DNA of 64,000 nt from an uncultured Sulfitobacter sp. (GCA_947492925.1 CANLOQ010000001.1:620001-684000); one strand, 5' to 3'. Shown: positions 38,768 to 49,330, numbered from the stretch's first letter. Numbers and translations are program-made. Notes: generated from the sequence alone by a model not told the origin.

Positions 38768-40792
38768 CTATTCCAGACGGATGTTCACAAAAGCCGACCG
38801 CCCCTGCGCATCCACAACCGAAATGCGCGAAAACCCAGGCTCGGACAGCGGCAACAGCGCATCACGCCGGTAAAGATTGGTGATCAGCGGCGCGCCGTCG
38901 ATCATGATTGTCAGCGGCAGCACCCCGGCCCGCAGTTTCAGCGGAACGCCTTCCGCGCTCAGGGCCAGCGTGGCCCCATCGGGTGGAAATTGCACATCAG
39001 GAGCATCAGGGGCCGTCATGAAAACAGCATCGCGCCCGCGAAAGCGTTGTAAGGGTACGGGCAAGCTGCCGGTATTGGAAAGCAGGGTTTCCGGCGGTGG
39101 AGGCGGCAGAGCATCCGGGCGCGCCTTGAGCCTGCCCATCGCCTCGAAAAGCAATGGCGCGGCAAGATCACCGCCAAAGGCACCGGGCACCGGTGTGCCA
39201 TCCGGGCGGCCCAGCCAGACGCCAATGACATGAGTGCCATCAAATCCGATGGCCCACGCATCCCGGTGCCCGTAGGATGTGCCAGTTTTATAGGACACAT
39301 CTCGCGCGCCTCTGTCAAAACCTGCCGGAGCAGGCACGCTTGCCAGAATATGCGCCACCTGCCACGCGGCACTGCGTGACATGATCCTGCGGGGAGTGGC
39401 AGGTGAGGCATGTTTCACCCAGTTCAGTGGCATGACCTGGCCCCCGCCTGCCAAACCGCCATAAAGCTGAACCAGATCATTCAGCGTCAACCCCACACCA
39501 CCTAGGGCAACGGCCAGACCTGCCACACCTCCCGGCACCTGCGGCGACGCACCTCCCTTACGCAGCGCGGCCATCAGCCGCGCCGGGCCCAGTTCCTGCG
39601 TCAACATCACAGGCGGGATATTCAACGAAAGTTGCAACGCTTCGCGCACGGTCACCTCGCCACGAAACTGACCATCGAAGTTTTGCGGAGCATAACGGCC
39701 AAAAGCGGTTGGAACGTCAGCAATCAAAGTGGCCGGATGGGCGAGCCCCTGATCAAACGCCAATCCATAAATAAACGGTTTCAACGTCGACCCGGGGGAG
39801 CGCAGGGCACGGGTCATATCGACAAAGCCCTTCGTTTGTTGGCGATCAGAATAAGCCGGCGACCCGACCGAAGCGAGCACCGCACCAGTGGCATGCTCTG
39901 TAATCACAATTGCCGCTGACAGTCCTTTTGGCTTGCCCCGAACCGCGCGGACGGCCAGCTTTTCCATCTGCAATTGCAGTGCGGCATCGAGTGTCAGATC
40001 ATGGCGCGCGGCAAGCGGCGCATCGCGGCGCACGCGGTCCGTCAGATGTGGGGCCAACCGTACGAAGGGGCGCATTCGCTGCGGCACATCCTGCTGATGG
40101 ACCACGTCACGCGCACCGATGCGGTTCAGCACGCGGGCGCGGGCTGCGCGGGCCGCATCGGGATGCCGGTCCGGGCGTCGTGTTTCGGGTGCCTGCGGCA
40201 ACGCGACCAACAGCGCTGTTTCTGCGGACGTCAAACGCGCGGGTTCCTTGCCAAACCACGCCAGCGATCCTGCGCGCAACCCTTCAACAGGGCCACCGTA
40301 GGGCGCATGGGCAAGGTACAGTTCCAGAATTTCCTTTTTCCCGAAACCCCGCTCCAGCGCCAACGCAACCCTGATCTGGCGCAGCTTGCCTGACCAGCGC
40401 CCGGTGCCCGAATTTTCAAGCAGGCGCGCGACCTGCATCGTCAGGGTCGATCCGCCCGACACAACCCTGCCGGACCACAGCGCCTGACCCACCGCACGGA
40501 TGGCGGCCGCCGGGTCCACCCCGGAGTGGCGGAAAAAGCGCTTGTCCTCGTAGGCGATCAGCGCGTCAATAAAGTTTGGATCGACCTGATCGGCGCGCAA
40601 GGCCAGCCGCACGCGACCGTCCTCTACCGGAAAGGCGCGCAACAACTTGCCTTCCCTGTCCCGCACTTCGACCGATGTTTCGATCAATACCGGCGGCAGC
40701 ACGGTACTGGCGACCCACTCTTCCAGCGCGTCACGTGACACCGCACCCAACCACAGAACAGCCGCCAGTGCGAAAAAGGCAAAACGGCGCAT
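38768..40792 (-). CDS. pbpC: Penicillin-binding protein 1C
   Basis: A 674-residue bifunctional peptidoglycan synthase. One N-terminal membrane anchor, a GT51 glycosyltransferase domain with EDKRFFRHSGVDP, a penicillin-binding transpeptidase domain with the SxxK serine in SPGSTLKPF and KTGTSYG, and a C-terminal PBP1C-type domain. The ATG at 40792 shares its A with the TGA of the alpha-2-macroglobulin gene; a GTG three bases upstream is an alternative. The A2M-pbpC pair is conserved and thought to defend and repair the cell wall after protease attack. Confidence 0.95.
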   Translation of the reverse strand: MRRFAFFALAAVLWLGAVSRDALEEWVASTVLPPVLIETSVEVRDREGKLLRAFPVEDGRVRLALRADQVDPNFIDALIAYEDKRFFRHSGVDPAAAIRAVGQALWSGRVVSGGSTLTMQVARLLENSGTGRWSGKLRQIRVALALERGFGKKEILELYLAHAPYGGPVEGLRAGSLAWFGKEPARLTSAETALLVALPQAPETRRPDRHPDAARAARARVLNRIGARDVVHQQDVPQRMRPFVRLAPHLTDRVRRDAPLAARHDLTLDAALQLQMEKLAVRAVRGKPKGLSAAIVITEHATGAVLASVGSPAYSDRQQTKGFVDMTRALRSPGSTLKPFIYGLAFDQGLAHPATLIADVPTAFGRYAPQNFDGQFRGEVTVREALQLSLNIPPVMLTQELGPARLMAALRKGGASPQVPGGVAGLAVALGGVGLTLNDLVQLYGGLAGGGQVMPLNWVKHASPATPRRIMSRSAAWQVAHILASVPAPAGFDRGARDVSYKTGTSYGHRDAWAIGFDGTHVIGVWLGRPDGTPVPGAFGGDLAAPLLFEAMGRLKARPDALPPPPPETLLSNTGSLPVPLQRFRGRDAVFMTAPDAPDVQFPPDGATLALSAEGVPLKLRAGVLPLTIMIDGAPLITNLYRRDALLPLSEPGFSRISVVDAQGRSAFVNIRLE

Positions 40793-43700
40793 CACGGCGT
40801 GACCGTAACAGTCCCTGTCGCTGTGTTTGCCCGATATTCGGGTCGGTACATATCGCTCAGCGTGGCAGCGGGATGATGGTAGGTGCCGGGTGTGACCGCA
40901 CGCACCACATAAGCTAACCGGAAAGGCTCCGCCTCGCGATGATCAACAGCGGCGATAAAGCGGTCACTGCGGAATTCGGCATTTTCGGCGGGCTTGGTCT
41001 GTAACCACTCCAGCGCTGCAATATCACCGCTGCGGATCAGATTCGGGTTGTCGATCTCGAACCCCGCAGGCAGTGGATCATCCACGATCAGCCGCGCGCC
41101 GATATCCTCGAACGGGGTGACCTCGATCACCATGACCAGCCGGGTGCCCGAAGGCACCGGTCCCTCCATCGCCTTGCCTTCCATCGTATAGCTGGTGCGC
41201 GTGATCTGATAACCGTAACCGCCTGCATCCGGCGCAACTTCGGGCACACCGTAGGCTGTCATGGTGACATCCATTGGCGCAGCACTCACGTTTTCGATGG
41301 TGGCGGCACCCGCCTCGGCATCGCTCAGTTTTCTGACCAGCGGGCCTTTGGCTGGTTCGCCGTCCACCAGGACTGCCGCGGCTGCATCAGGCCCTGCAAG
41401 CGCGTGGGCAACAAGGACAACCTGTGCAGCTTCCTGTGTGGAAAGCCGCCGCTGGTCGCGCTGGATCATCGACACCAGATCAGCAGAGGCAACAGCGGTG
41501 CTGCCCGCCTCATTTGACAGTTTCAGTACTGCCGCCGCATCACGCAAGGCGGTGCCAAAGTCCGCACGCCAGCCCAGGGTCTCGGTCTGGCCTGCCAGCA
41601 TGGCTCCGGCACGGCGAAACATTGCATCTGCGCGCAGGGGATCTCCGTAGGCCGCCAGTGCCGCGCCCAGTTGAGCAGCCGCAAGCGGCGTGCCGAAGTC
41701 CTGCGCCTTTGTGTCGGCATAATAGCGCAGATCGCCCATGCTTGCCGCCCCTTCGCGGGCGAGCACGAGAAGGGCATATGCAATATCTTCACCACCCTTT
41801 TCAAAATCGGGGGCATAGCTGACGCGGTTACGCAGATTGTCCATCGCCAGCGAAAATGCAAGGTCCGGGACATTGTGGCCTTGCGCGCGTGCACGCGAAA
41901 GGAAATCGGAGACATAGGCATCTAGCCAGAATTCACCGCTTTGCGCACGCCAAAGACCAAATGCGCCGCTGCTGGTTTGACGCGCCAAAACGCGGGCGAT
42001 GGCCTGTTCGATCTTGTCGTCAATCCGCGCGGGCGCGCCCAACCCGGCATCCTGCGCGACACTGCTGAGGTACAGCAACGGCAAAGCACCCGATGTGATC
42101 TGTTCTGTACAGCCATAGGGGTAGCGGTCCAGCTGACGCAGCAGGCCCGGCACATCAAACCGCGCCAGTGGTCCGGCGGTCAGCGTGGCATGGCCGGTGC
42201 CGGGCCGCAGACCGGCAAAGACATTGCGATCAAAAGTAAATGTCTCTCCGACCCCAAGCGCGAATTGCCGGGTGACGGCCACTTCGGGATCATTGTCGCG
42301 CACCGGCATGCGCAATACCTTGCGCAACTCCTTGCCTTCGGGTGTGCGCAATACAACCGTGATCAGATGATCACCGATTTCGCGGGCGGTTGCGGGAATG
42401 TTAAGGCGTGCGGACCCGTTGGCAGACAATGTGACAGACGTCGGGACATCGCCCAGCGCCACGCCCGCATCTGTGAACACCTGCAAGCCCATCTCGCCCG
42501 CGCTGCCTTCGGCGTGGACAAACTCAAGCAACAGACGGCTTTTGTCACCCGGTGCCAGAAAGCGCGGCAGCGAGGCGGTAACCACCACAGGATCACGCGC
42601 GATGACATCGCGCGATGCATCTCCCACCGCAGATTTGGTCCATGCCACTGCCATCAGTTTTATCGTGCCATTGAAAGCAGGCTTGATGATCTCAACCTCG
42701 GCACGACCATCCATGCCGACGGTGACCGGACCGCTGAAAAACGCCATCAGTTTTTCGGTGGGCGGCGGCGATTGTACCTGTGCGCTTGCCGCGGCGTCCC
42801 CGCCGGAGCGCACCGTGCCCATCGCGCCATTCAATCCGTCAATTAGCCGCCCGTATATGTCACGCAGTTCTACCCCAAGGCGGCGCTGTCCGAAATAATG
42901 ATCGGTCGGATCCGGCGGCGCGAATGCAGTCAGGTTCAGGATGCCAACATCAACAGCGGCAAGGGTGACATAGGCAGTTTCACCCGCTGCGACGCCTTCC
43001 ACCTGAACGGCAGCGCGCAGCGTGCCTGCCTGTCCATCCACCAAATCCGGTGCGTCAACCCGGACATCCAGCGCCTTGGCCTCTGGTTCAATCGTGGCGT
43101 GGACCAATCCCAATTGGCGGGCCGGGTTCTGTCCGGCGGCAATATCCATGCCGCGCAGGACCGACACGGTCACATAGGCCCCTGTCCCCCATTCCGGTGT
43201 CACCTCAAGCGACAGCGTATTTTCCCCGGCGGTTACCGGCATGACCTGCCGGTTGATCACGCGGTTGGACAGGACCGAAACAAGCGCCACGCCCGCGGCA
43301 TCGGCCATCACACGCAAGGTTGCCGTGTCGCCACTGCGGTAGCTTGGTGCGTCGAGGGACACCTCAAGCTGATCAGGGGTGTCTGTGGTTCCGTTTCCAT
43401 CATCCCAACCGGAGGAGAAAGCAACAGACGATTCAGCGAAGGGCCTGCCCAGATGCTCGACAATGATCTCATAACCACCCCATTGCGTTGGCGCGCTGAC
43501 CGTCACAGGGGCATCGCCCAATCTAGCGTCTCCAGTCGCGATGCGGGTGCGGCGGGTCACCGGTTCCCATTCCCAGTTTCCATAAAGTTGATACCATTGA
43601 TAGCGGGTCTGCACACGATTGACGGTCCATCGGACGGGCATGTCGGTGGTGGTGCCGTCCGGACCAATTGCAATCAGTTCAAACCGGGCGTCGGTGCCTT

Positions 43701-46239
43701 CGGCAAGCTCGCCGTCGAACTGTGGTCTGATCCCGATCATTGCAACATCAGGCGTCAACGGTCTGATTTCGCGCCTTTCAACCGGACGTCCCGACCCTTC
43801 GGAAGCCTGTAGAATGATCTCGGCCTCAAGTGGTACCTGCGGGTTTTCATTGAGTTGGGACAAGGGCAGCGCCAGCGTAGCACGCCCCGCGTCATTTGTC
43901 CGCGTTTCGCCAATAAAGCGGGTCTGCGGACGGAATGCGGTGTCATACCGGCCAAAGAGGTATCCGTTCCAACCGGGAAGGCTGCGGGTTGCCCGCAAGC
44001 GCAAATCGCCGGAAACCTCCAGATCAGCGCCCGGCGCGCCAAACAAATATCGAACGTCCACAGCAAGGGGCGGCGTCTGCCCCAGACGCAGCGGTGTGTC
44101 CGGCAAAGTCAGATCAAGATCAATACGTTCAGGCAAGAAGTCCTCGACCAGCACGGTCTGGCTGGCAAGGGCGGGTGCATCGAGATCGGACAGGATATCC
44201 ACACGCCATGCCCCGCGCGGGACATCCCCACCCAACGGCAGTGAAAAGACATGACCCCCTGCCTGCGCATCGGTGCTCAGCTGTCGGCTGTATTCCACGC
44301 CGTCGGGGCGCTTGAGGATCGCCGTGATCGGCAATCCTTCCAGCGCAAGGGCCTGTGCATCGCGTGTCAGGGCGGTGGCATAGATCGTCTCACCCACGCG
44401 GTAGGCCCCACGATCTGTGGTCAGGAAGGTATCTATAGGGGGGGCCGGCGGATGCCCTTCGACACCACGGTCAGACAGGTCAAAGGCGGGGTCCGTCAGC
44501 GGCAGAAAGGCAACATCCTGCGCCGCACTTTCGGCCATTAAAAGCGCGGGCTCGGCCGCGCCGTTGCCCCGGGTCAATCCTCCGGGAAACCGGGCAAATC
44601 CATCCGCACCCGTGACCGCCGTGCCCAGCACCGCGTTGGCGCGGCTGATCAGGGTTAGGGTCACGCCTTCCTGCGGTGACGTATCCGACAACGCGCGCAC
44701 GGCAACGTCCATGCCGTTCACGCCGCTCATGGTAGTTAACCCAAGATCCGACAGCACGAACCACTGCATCGCAGCCGGATTTTCATAACGGTCCTGCCCG
44801 GGCACGGCAGCGCTGAGCACGTAAATGCCTGCTGGTTGACCGCTCAATGCCTCGCCCAGAGGCAGGCGCGTGGTCATGTCAATGTTCAGGCTGTTTTGCA
44901 CCGTCGCTGAACCGGTCCAGACCTCCTGAGCCAAATCACGGGCGAAACGGTCATCTTCATAGGCGTTCAGCGGACGCCCGAAATAGCTTTCGCGGATGGC
45001 ACGCACCAGATTGCGGTCGCTGACCCGGCGCAGTCGCAAATCAAGGGTGTCGGTGTTCACCGTCTCAACCGGCAGTGCCGCATCGGCGCTGCGAGGCAAG
45101 ACATAAGCCCGGCCGGGAAAGCGAACGGTCTGATCGCGGTCACGCACATACAGCTGCAGCGTCACATCTTTGTGCAGCACCTCTCCGGTGCTGCCGGGCA
45201 AGCCGGCACGAAATGTCACGCTGTACCGCACGCCGTGATCGACACCGTCAATGCACAACTGGCTGTCTTGGACCTGTGTTACCAGTCCGCGCCCCTCGAT
45301 CCGCACAAATGGTTCGTAATCAACACCTGCCTGCACCAAGGGCTCGGAAAATTCCGCACAGATGCGTGGGGCAGCGGCGTTGTTATCGACGCGGTGATCG
45401 GTGATGCGAAAGCCGTACGTCGCGATGGCGTCATCCAGCGCCGCTGTCAGTTCTTCGCGGGGGGAGAGCGATTGCGCCAAACGCAAAGCAGGGATCATGT
45501 CGCGACCGCGGTTGTTGGCTTTCAAGGCACGCGCCATGATTTCAAGTATATTTGCACGCATCGCAGGGTCAGAAGCGCGCAGATAGGCATTTGTCGCGGC
45601 CACCAATGCCTCGTTGCGATACTGGCGGCGCTCCGCACTTTCGCCGGTCTGCGAACGCGTCAACGCCAGATCAGCATAGGCCAGCCAAAGATCAGCGCGG
45701 TCTGACAGTGCGACCGCCTTGCCTGCCCAACGCAGGGCCGCACGGCTGTTGCCAGCAGCCCGTGCCGCATCCAGCGCGGCTGTCAGATCAGCCAGCGTTT
45801 CGCCATCGAAAGAAAAGCGCGCGGCGTTTGTGCTGATAAAACGGCGAGCGGTATCCATGTCTTCATTCCGAAGGAATGACAGGTCGGCCTGACGTTGAAC
45901 TGCACTTGCGATGACTTGGGGTTGCGTCCTGATTTTGCGGGCGGACAGGGCACCCTCGTAGACCGAGCGGTCAAAGATGTCTGATTTAGGGAAACATGCG
46001 TTGTTGCGGGTGTTGAATGTGTAAGCAACGCAGGCATCCTGCGCCGAACAGGCACGCGCGCAGGCGGCCTGTGTCGTGTCAAAAAGGTTGGTCAGGTCTG
46101 CGCCATAAAAATCCACGTCGCGCGACGTAAGGTATCTGTGATCCGGCACAGCCTCCTGCGTCAGCGCCTGCACCGCCAGCCCAATCCATACTATTGCGGA
46201 GCAAACCAGAAACATCACACGGCGCGGCAAGACAGACAT
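40792..46239 (-). CDS. Bacterial alpha-2-macroglobulin (YfhM-like) with PAN/Apple domain
   Basis: An 1815-residue periplasmic protease trap. The start MSVLPRRVMF at 46239 has a strong ribosome site (AAGGAG) and opens a signal peptide; the 81-codon upstream extension is rejected. After the signal, a cysteine-rich PAN/Apple-like module (residues ~30-90) is followed by MG domains. The thioester is intact: CTEQ in RYPYGCTEQITSG, in place of the common CGEQ, keeps the reactive Cys and Gln. The complement-like TED and receptor-binding domains follow. It overlaps pbpC. The lipobox cysteine typical of anchored members was not evident. Confidence 0.94.
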   Translation of the reverse strand: MSVLPRRVMFLVCSAIVWIGLAVQALTQEAVPDHRYLTSRDVDFYGADLTNLFDTTQAACARACSAQDACVAYTFNTRNNACFPKSDIFDRSVYEGALSARKIRTQPQVIASAVQRQADLSFLRNEDMDTARRFISTNAARFSFDGETLADLTAALDAARAAGNSRAALRWAGKAVALSDRADLWLAYADLALTRSQTGESAERRQYRNEALVAATNAYLRASDPAMRANILEIMARALKANNRGRDMIPALRLAQSLSPREELTAALDDAIATYGFRITDHRVDNNAAAPRICAEFSEPLVQAGVDYEPFVRIEGRGLVTQVQDSQLCIDGVDHGVRYSVTFRAGLPGSTGEVLHKDVTLQLYVRDRDQTVRFPGRAYVLPRSADAALPVETVNTDTLDLRLRRVSDRNLVRAIRESYFGRPLNAYEDDRFARDLAQEVWTGSATVQNSLNIDMTTRLPLGEALSGQPAGIYVLSAAVPGQDRYENPAAMQWFVLSDLGLTTMSGVNGMDVAVRALSDTSPQEGVTLTLISRANAVLGTAVTGADGFARFPGGLTRGNGAAEPALLMAESAAQDVAFLPLTDPAFDLSDRGVEGHPPAPPIDTFLTTDRGAYRVGETIYATALTRDAQALALEGLPITAILKRPDGVEYSRQLSTDAQAGGHVFSLPLGGDVPRGAWRVDILSDLDAPALASQTVLVEDFLPERIDLDLTLPDTPLRLGQTPPLAVDVRYLFGAPGADLEVSGDLRLRATRSLPGWNGYLFGRYDTAFRPQTRFIGETRTNDAGRATLALPLSQLNENPQVPLEAEIILQASEGSGRPVERREIRPLTPDVAMIGIRPQFDGELAEGTDARFELIAIGPDGTTTDMPVRWTVNRVQTRYQWYQLYGNWEWEPVTRRTRIATGDARLGDAPVTVSAPTQWGGYEIIVEHLGRPFAESSVAFSSGWDDGNGTTDTPDQLEVSLDAPSYRSGDTATLRVMADAAGVALVSVLSNRVINRQVMPVTAGENTLSLEVTPEWGTGAYVTVSVLRGMDIAAGQNPARQLGLVHATIEPEAKALDVRVDAPDLVDGQAGTLRAAVQVEGVAAGETAYVTLAAVDVGILNLTAFAPPDPTDHYFGQRRLGVELRDIYGRLIDGLNGAMGTVRSGGDAAASAQVQSPPPTEKLMAFFSGPVTVGMDGRAEVEIIKPAFNGTIKLMAVAWTKSAVGDASRDVIARDPVVVTASLPRFLAPGDKSRLLLEFVHAEGSAGEMGLQVFTDAGVALGDVPTSVTLSANGSARLNIPATAREIGDHLITVVLRTPEGKELRKVLRMPVRDNDPEVAVTRQFALGVGETFTFDRNVFAGLRPGTGHATLTAGPLARFDVPGLLRQLDRYPYGCTEQITSGALPLLYLSSVAQDAGLGAPARIDDKIEQAIARVLARQTSSGAFGLWRAQSGEFWLDAYVSDFLSRARAQGHNVPDLAFSLAMDNLRNRVSYAPDFEKGGEDIAYALLVLAREGAASMGDLRYYADTKAQDFGTPLAAAQLGAALAAYGDPLRADAMFRRAGAMLAGQTETLGWRADFGTALRDAAAVLKLSNEAGSTAVASADLVSMIQRDQRRLSTQEAAQVVLVAHALAGPDAAAAVLVDGEPAKGPLVRKLSDAEAGAATIENVSAAPMDVTMTAYGVPEVAPDAGGYGYQITRTSYTMEGKAMEGPVPSGTRLVMVIEVTPFEDIGARLIVDDPLPAGFEIDNPNLIRSGDIAALEWLQTKPAENAEFRSDRFIAAVDHREAEPFRLAYVVRAVTPGTYHHPAATLSDMYRPEYRANTATGTVTVTP

Positions 46240-46388
46240 CCGAAATCTCCTTTGTGAAATGCAAACAGCCTGCCACGGGACCGGCAACCGGGCAAGGGTT
46301 AGCCCGTGAACCGACGCTGCAGATTTAAGGCAATATTCATGCAGGTCGGTCAGGGTGCGCCGCAAGACAAGTCCGAGCGGAGCGGCAT
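46240..46388. other. Divergent promoter region between A2M and hybrid histidine kinase
   Basis: 149 bases that must hold both promoters. Only the A2M ribosome site (AAGGAG on the minus strand, about eight bases before its ATG) is clear. No convincing -35/-10 pair was found. Confidence 0.4.
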
Positions 46389-48566
46389 ATGAGCCTTGCC
46401 AACAAACTGACACAGGAACGGCGCAGCCGCCTTGCCGCCGAGCGGATGCTTGAGCTGAAACAGGCCGAGCTTTTTGCCGCAAACCGCAAACTGGGCAGCC
46501 ATGCGCAACAACTTAGCGAAGAGATCGTAGAGACCCGCGCGCAGGTCGAAACCATCCGTGGTGAAAACCAGCGCGTGAAATCCGACCTTACAGTCGCGAA
46601 CCAGAAGATCGCCATTGCAGAGCGGCGGCTGTGGCATTCAATTGAAACCATCAACGACGGGTTTGCCTTTTTCAACGCGGATCATGAGATGATCATGGCA
46701 AATCGGGCGTATCTTGCCATCTTCGACGGGCTTGAGGTGGTTTGCCCCGGGGTAAACTACGTTACCATTCTGCAGGTTTTGACTGATGAGGGGATCGTCA
46801 ATATCGGGGATATGGCCCCGGCCGACTGGCGCCAGATGATGCTGAACCGGTTTCAGCTTGCCAATCCGGAACCAACAGTCATCCAATTGTGGAACGAGCA
46901 GCATATCAAGTTAATCGACCAGCGGGGCCCGGAAGGCGATATCGTATCGCTTGCGTTAAACATCACCGCAACCGTCATCTACGAACGTCAGCTTGAAGAA
47001 GCCCGCGCCATTGCAGAAACTGCAAATCGCGCGAAATCCGCCTTTTTGGCGAACATGAGCCATGAAATCCGCACGCCAATGAACGGTGTCATCGGCATGG
47101 CCGACCTGTTGCAGGATGGTACGCTTAACGAAGAACAGGAGCTGTATGTCCAAACCATTAAAAATTCTGGCGAGGCGTTGCTGGTCATCATCAACGACGT
47201 GCTGGACTACTCCAAGATCGAGGCGCGCAAGCTGGAATTGCACCCTGCACCCTTTGACCTGGAACGTGCGATCCTTGAGGTCCTGATGCTTTTGCAGTCC
47301 AACGCACAGGACAAGGGCGTCCCGATCCTGCTGGATTACGATCTTTTTCTACCGACCGAAATGATAGGCGACGCGGGGCGTATTCGTCAGGTGCTGACCA
47401 ACCTGATCGGCAATGCAATCAAGTTCACGAGCGAAGGGCATGTGCTGGTCCGGGTAACCGGAGTGGCCGACGAAACCCACCAAAGCCTGAACCTGCATGT
47501 GAGTATTGAGGACACGGGCATAGGCATTCCCGAAGACATGGTCGGGCATATCTTTGGTGAATTCAATCAAGTCCAGAGCGAGAAGAACCGACAGTTCGAA
47601 GGCACCGGTCTGGGCCTTGCGATCACAAAACGGCTGGTCGAAATGATGCAGGGCGACATCTGGGTCACCTCGGAAGAAGGGGTCGGATCATGCTTTGGCT
47701 TTCAACTGCGGCTTGATCTGAACGACACTGCCAAGCCGCCGACGTGGCGACCGCCGAAAGGATTAAGTCACGTGCTGATCATCGACCGGCCGGGCACCAA
47801 CCGGAATATCACAGAACGCCAACTGTCACGCCTTGGCATGCGGGTCACCTGCGCGGACACTGTGAGTACGGCGACGGCTGCCTGCGACGATACCGTTGAT
47901 CTGATCACAGCAAACGAAGACAGCAGGGCCGCCGCATCGGATATGATAGCGCAGACCGGTCGTGAAATCCCCCTGATCCTGCTCTGCGCAAATCAAACCA
48001 AGGCGGCGGCCAAACATCCGGATGGGATCGCGGGCGCGATGCAAAATCCGCCGGGCCGGGATGAGCTTTTCACGACCCTAGGCGGTCTAACTTTCGCCCC
48101 GCCACCGGAGCCGTTGCCAGTTGCAGTACCCCAAGAGCCAGAAACAGCGCAGAAGGCGCGCAAGATGCGCATTCTTGCAGCAGAGGACAACAAGACCAAC
48201 CAGTTGGTTTTTCGCAAGATGATGAAGAAGCTGAATATCGACCTGACCTTTGCCAACAACGGCGAAGAGGCTGTCGAACTATTTCAGAAAATTCAGCCCG
48301 ATCTGATCTTTATGGACATCTCCATGCCAAAGATGGACGGCCGCGAGGCGACTTGTGCGATCCGCGCGCTGGAAAAAGGCAACGGACATACGCCCATAGT
48401 CGCCCTGACAGCCCACGCGATGGAAGGCGACGATGCGGAGATTTTGGCAGCCGGTCTTGACCATTACCTGACAAAACCTCTGCGCAAGGCCCTGATCGTT
48501 GAGCAGATCAAGAACGCGCACGCGCCCTCGATGCTGCCGCTGTCAGCCCCTCAGGAAGATGGGTAA
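46389..48566 (+). CDS. Hybrid sensor histidine kinase/response regulator (soluble)
   Basis: A 725-residue protein without membrane segments. Order: coiled coil (~5-80), PAS domain (~82-200, ETINDGFAFFNADHEMIMAN), HisKA with phospho-acceptor H225 in MSHEIRTPMNGVIGM, HATPase with the N box (NLIGNAIKFT), DTGIGIP and GTGLGL. A degenerate receiver-like region follows (~460-570, LSHVLIIDRPGTNR, lacking the acidic cluster), and then an intact receiver with D643 in FMDISMPKMDG. No partner gene is adjacent, so output probably goes through a separate phosphotransfer protein. Its 3' end overlaps yaaA by 16 bases (convergent). Confidence 0.95.
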   Translation: MSLANKLTQERRSRLAAERMLELKQAELFAANRKLGSHAQQLSEEIVETRAQVETIRGENQRVKSDLTVANQKIAIAERRLWHSIETINDGFAFFNADHEMIMANRAYLAIFDGLEVVCPGVNYVTILQVLTDEGIVNIGDMAPADWRQMMLNRFQLANPEPTVIQLWNEQHIKLIDQRGPEGDIVSLALNITATVIYERQLEEARAIAETANRAKSAFLANMSHEIRTPMNGVIGMADLLQDGTLNEEQELYVQTIKNSGEALLVIINDVLDYSKIEARKLELHPAPFDLERAILEVLMLLQSNAQDKGVPILLDYDLFLPTEMIGDAGRIRQVLTNLIGNAIKFTSEGHVLVRVTGVADETHQSLNLHVSIEDTGIGIPEDMVGHIFGEFNQVQSEKNRQFEGTGLGLAITKRLVEMMQGDIWVTSEEGVGSCFGFQLRLDLNDTAKPPTWRPPKGLSHVLIIDRPGTNRNITERQLSRLGMRVTCADTVSTATAACDDTVDLITANEDSRAAASDMIAQTGREIPLILLCANQTKAAAKHPDGIAGAMQNPPGRDELFTTLGGLTFAPPPEPLPVAVPQEPETAQKARKMRILAAEDNKTNQLVFRKMMKKLNIDLTFANNGEEAVELFQKIQPDLIFMDISMPKMDGREATCAIRALEKGNGHTPIVALTAHAMEGDDAEILAAGLDHYLTKPLRKALIVEQIKNAHAPSMLPLSAPQEDG

Positions 48567-49330
48567 TCGCGTATAAAGACAGGTTTTTCCGGTGTCGACA
48601 GGTCGTGCTGATACGCATAGCCGCCGGTATCAAATTCCTGCAAGGCTTCGGCATTTGTCAGCCTGGTCTGAATGACAAACCGCGCCATCGCACCGCGGGC
48701 TTTCTTGGCAAAGAAACTGACGATCTTTGGCCCCTTGCCATCGCGTTTGTCCTCCATGAACTGCGGTGTGATCACCCGCAGCTTGAGCGTCTTTGGCGCG
48801 ACAGCACCAAAGTATTCCTGACTTGCACAATTGACCAGAACCGAACTTCCCGTCTGCTCGGCCTGCGCGTTCAGCGCCTTTGACAGATCATCCCGCCAGT
48901 ATTCATAAAGGTTACCCCCGCGCCGTGTCTTCAGCTTGCTGCCCATCTCAAGGCGGTAGGGCTGGATCGCGTCAAGCGGGCGCAGAACCCCATAGAGACC
49001 GGACAGAATGCGCAGGTGATCTTGCGCCCAGGCCAATTCATCGGCATCCAGGCTTGTCGCTTCGAGACCTTGGTAGGTGTCGCCCGCAAAAGCCAATGCG
49101 GCAGGGCGCGTGAGCTCGGGGTTTGGGTCTGTCTCAAATGCCTGAAAGCGATCGCGGTTTAACCGCGCAAGATCATCGCTCAGGCCCATCAGGTCCTTTA
49201 GATTGCCAAGCGTCAGGTTGCGCGCTGTCTTGACCAGACGCACTGCATCCTCCTGAAAGTCAGGCTGTGTGACATTCACATCCCGCGCATCCCAGTCGAG
49301 CCGTTTGGCAGGAGAAATCACAACCAGCAT
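48551..49330 (-). CDS. yaaA: Peroxide stress protein YaaA (UPF0246)
   Basis: A 259-residue cytoplasmic protein. In E. coli YaaA lowers free intracellular iron during peroxide stress. Family hallmarks: MLVVISPAKRLDWD, LMGLSDDLARLNRDRFQ, the LSGLYGVLRPLDAIQPYRLEMGSKL block, VNCASQEYF and FFAKKARG. The start is set at ATG 49330 (MLVVISPAK); seven upstream codons are open but not family-like. The stop lies inside the 3' end of the convergent histidine kinase gene. Confidence 0.95.
   Translation of the reverse strand: MLVVISPAKRLDWDARDVNVTQPDFQEDAVRLVKTARNLTLGNLKDLMGLSDDLARLNRDRFQAFETDPNPELTRPAALAFAGDTYQGLEATSLDADELAWAQDHLRILSGLYGVLRPLDAIQPYRLEMGSKLKTRRGGNLYEYWRDDLSKALNAQAEQTGSSVLVNCASQEYFGAVAPKTLKLRVITPQFMEDKRDGKGPKIVSFFAKKARGAMARFVIQTRLTNAEALQEFDTGGYAYQHDLSTPEKPVFIRDYPSS

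Noticed and set aside
46240-46482. 81-codon N-terminal extension of the alpha-2-macroglobulin
   Set aside because: It overlaps the histidine kinase start and lacks a signal peptide; ATG 46239 has AAGGAG and opens a signal peptide.
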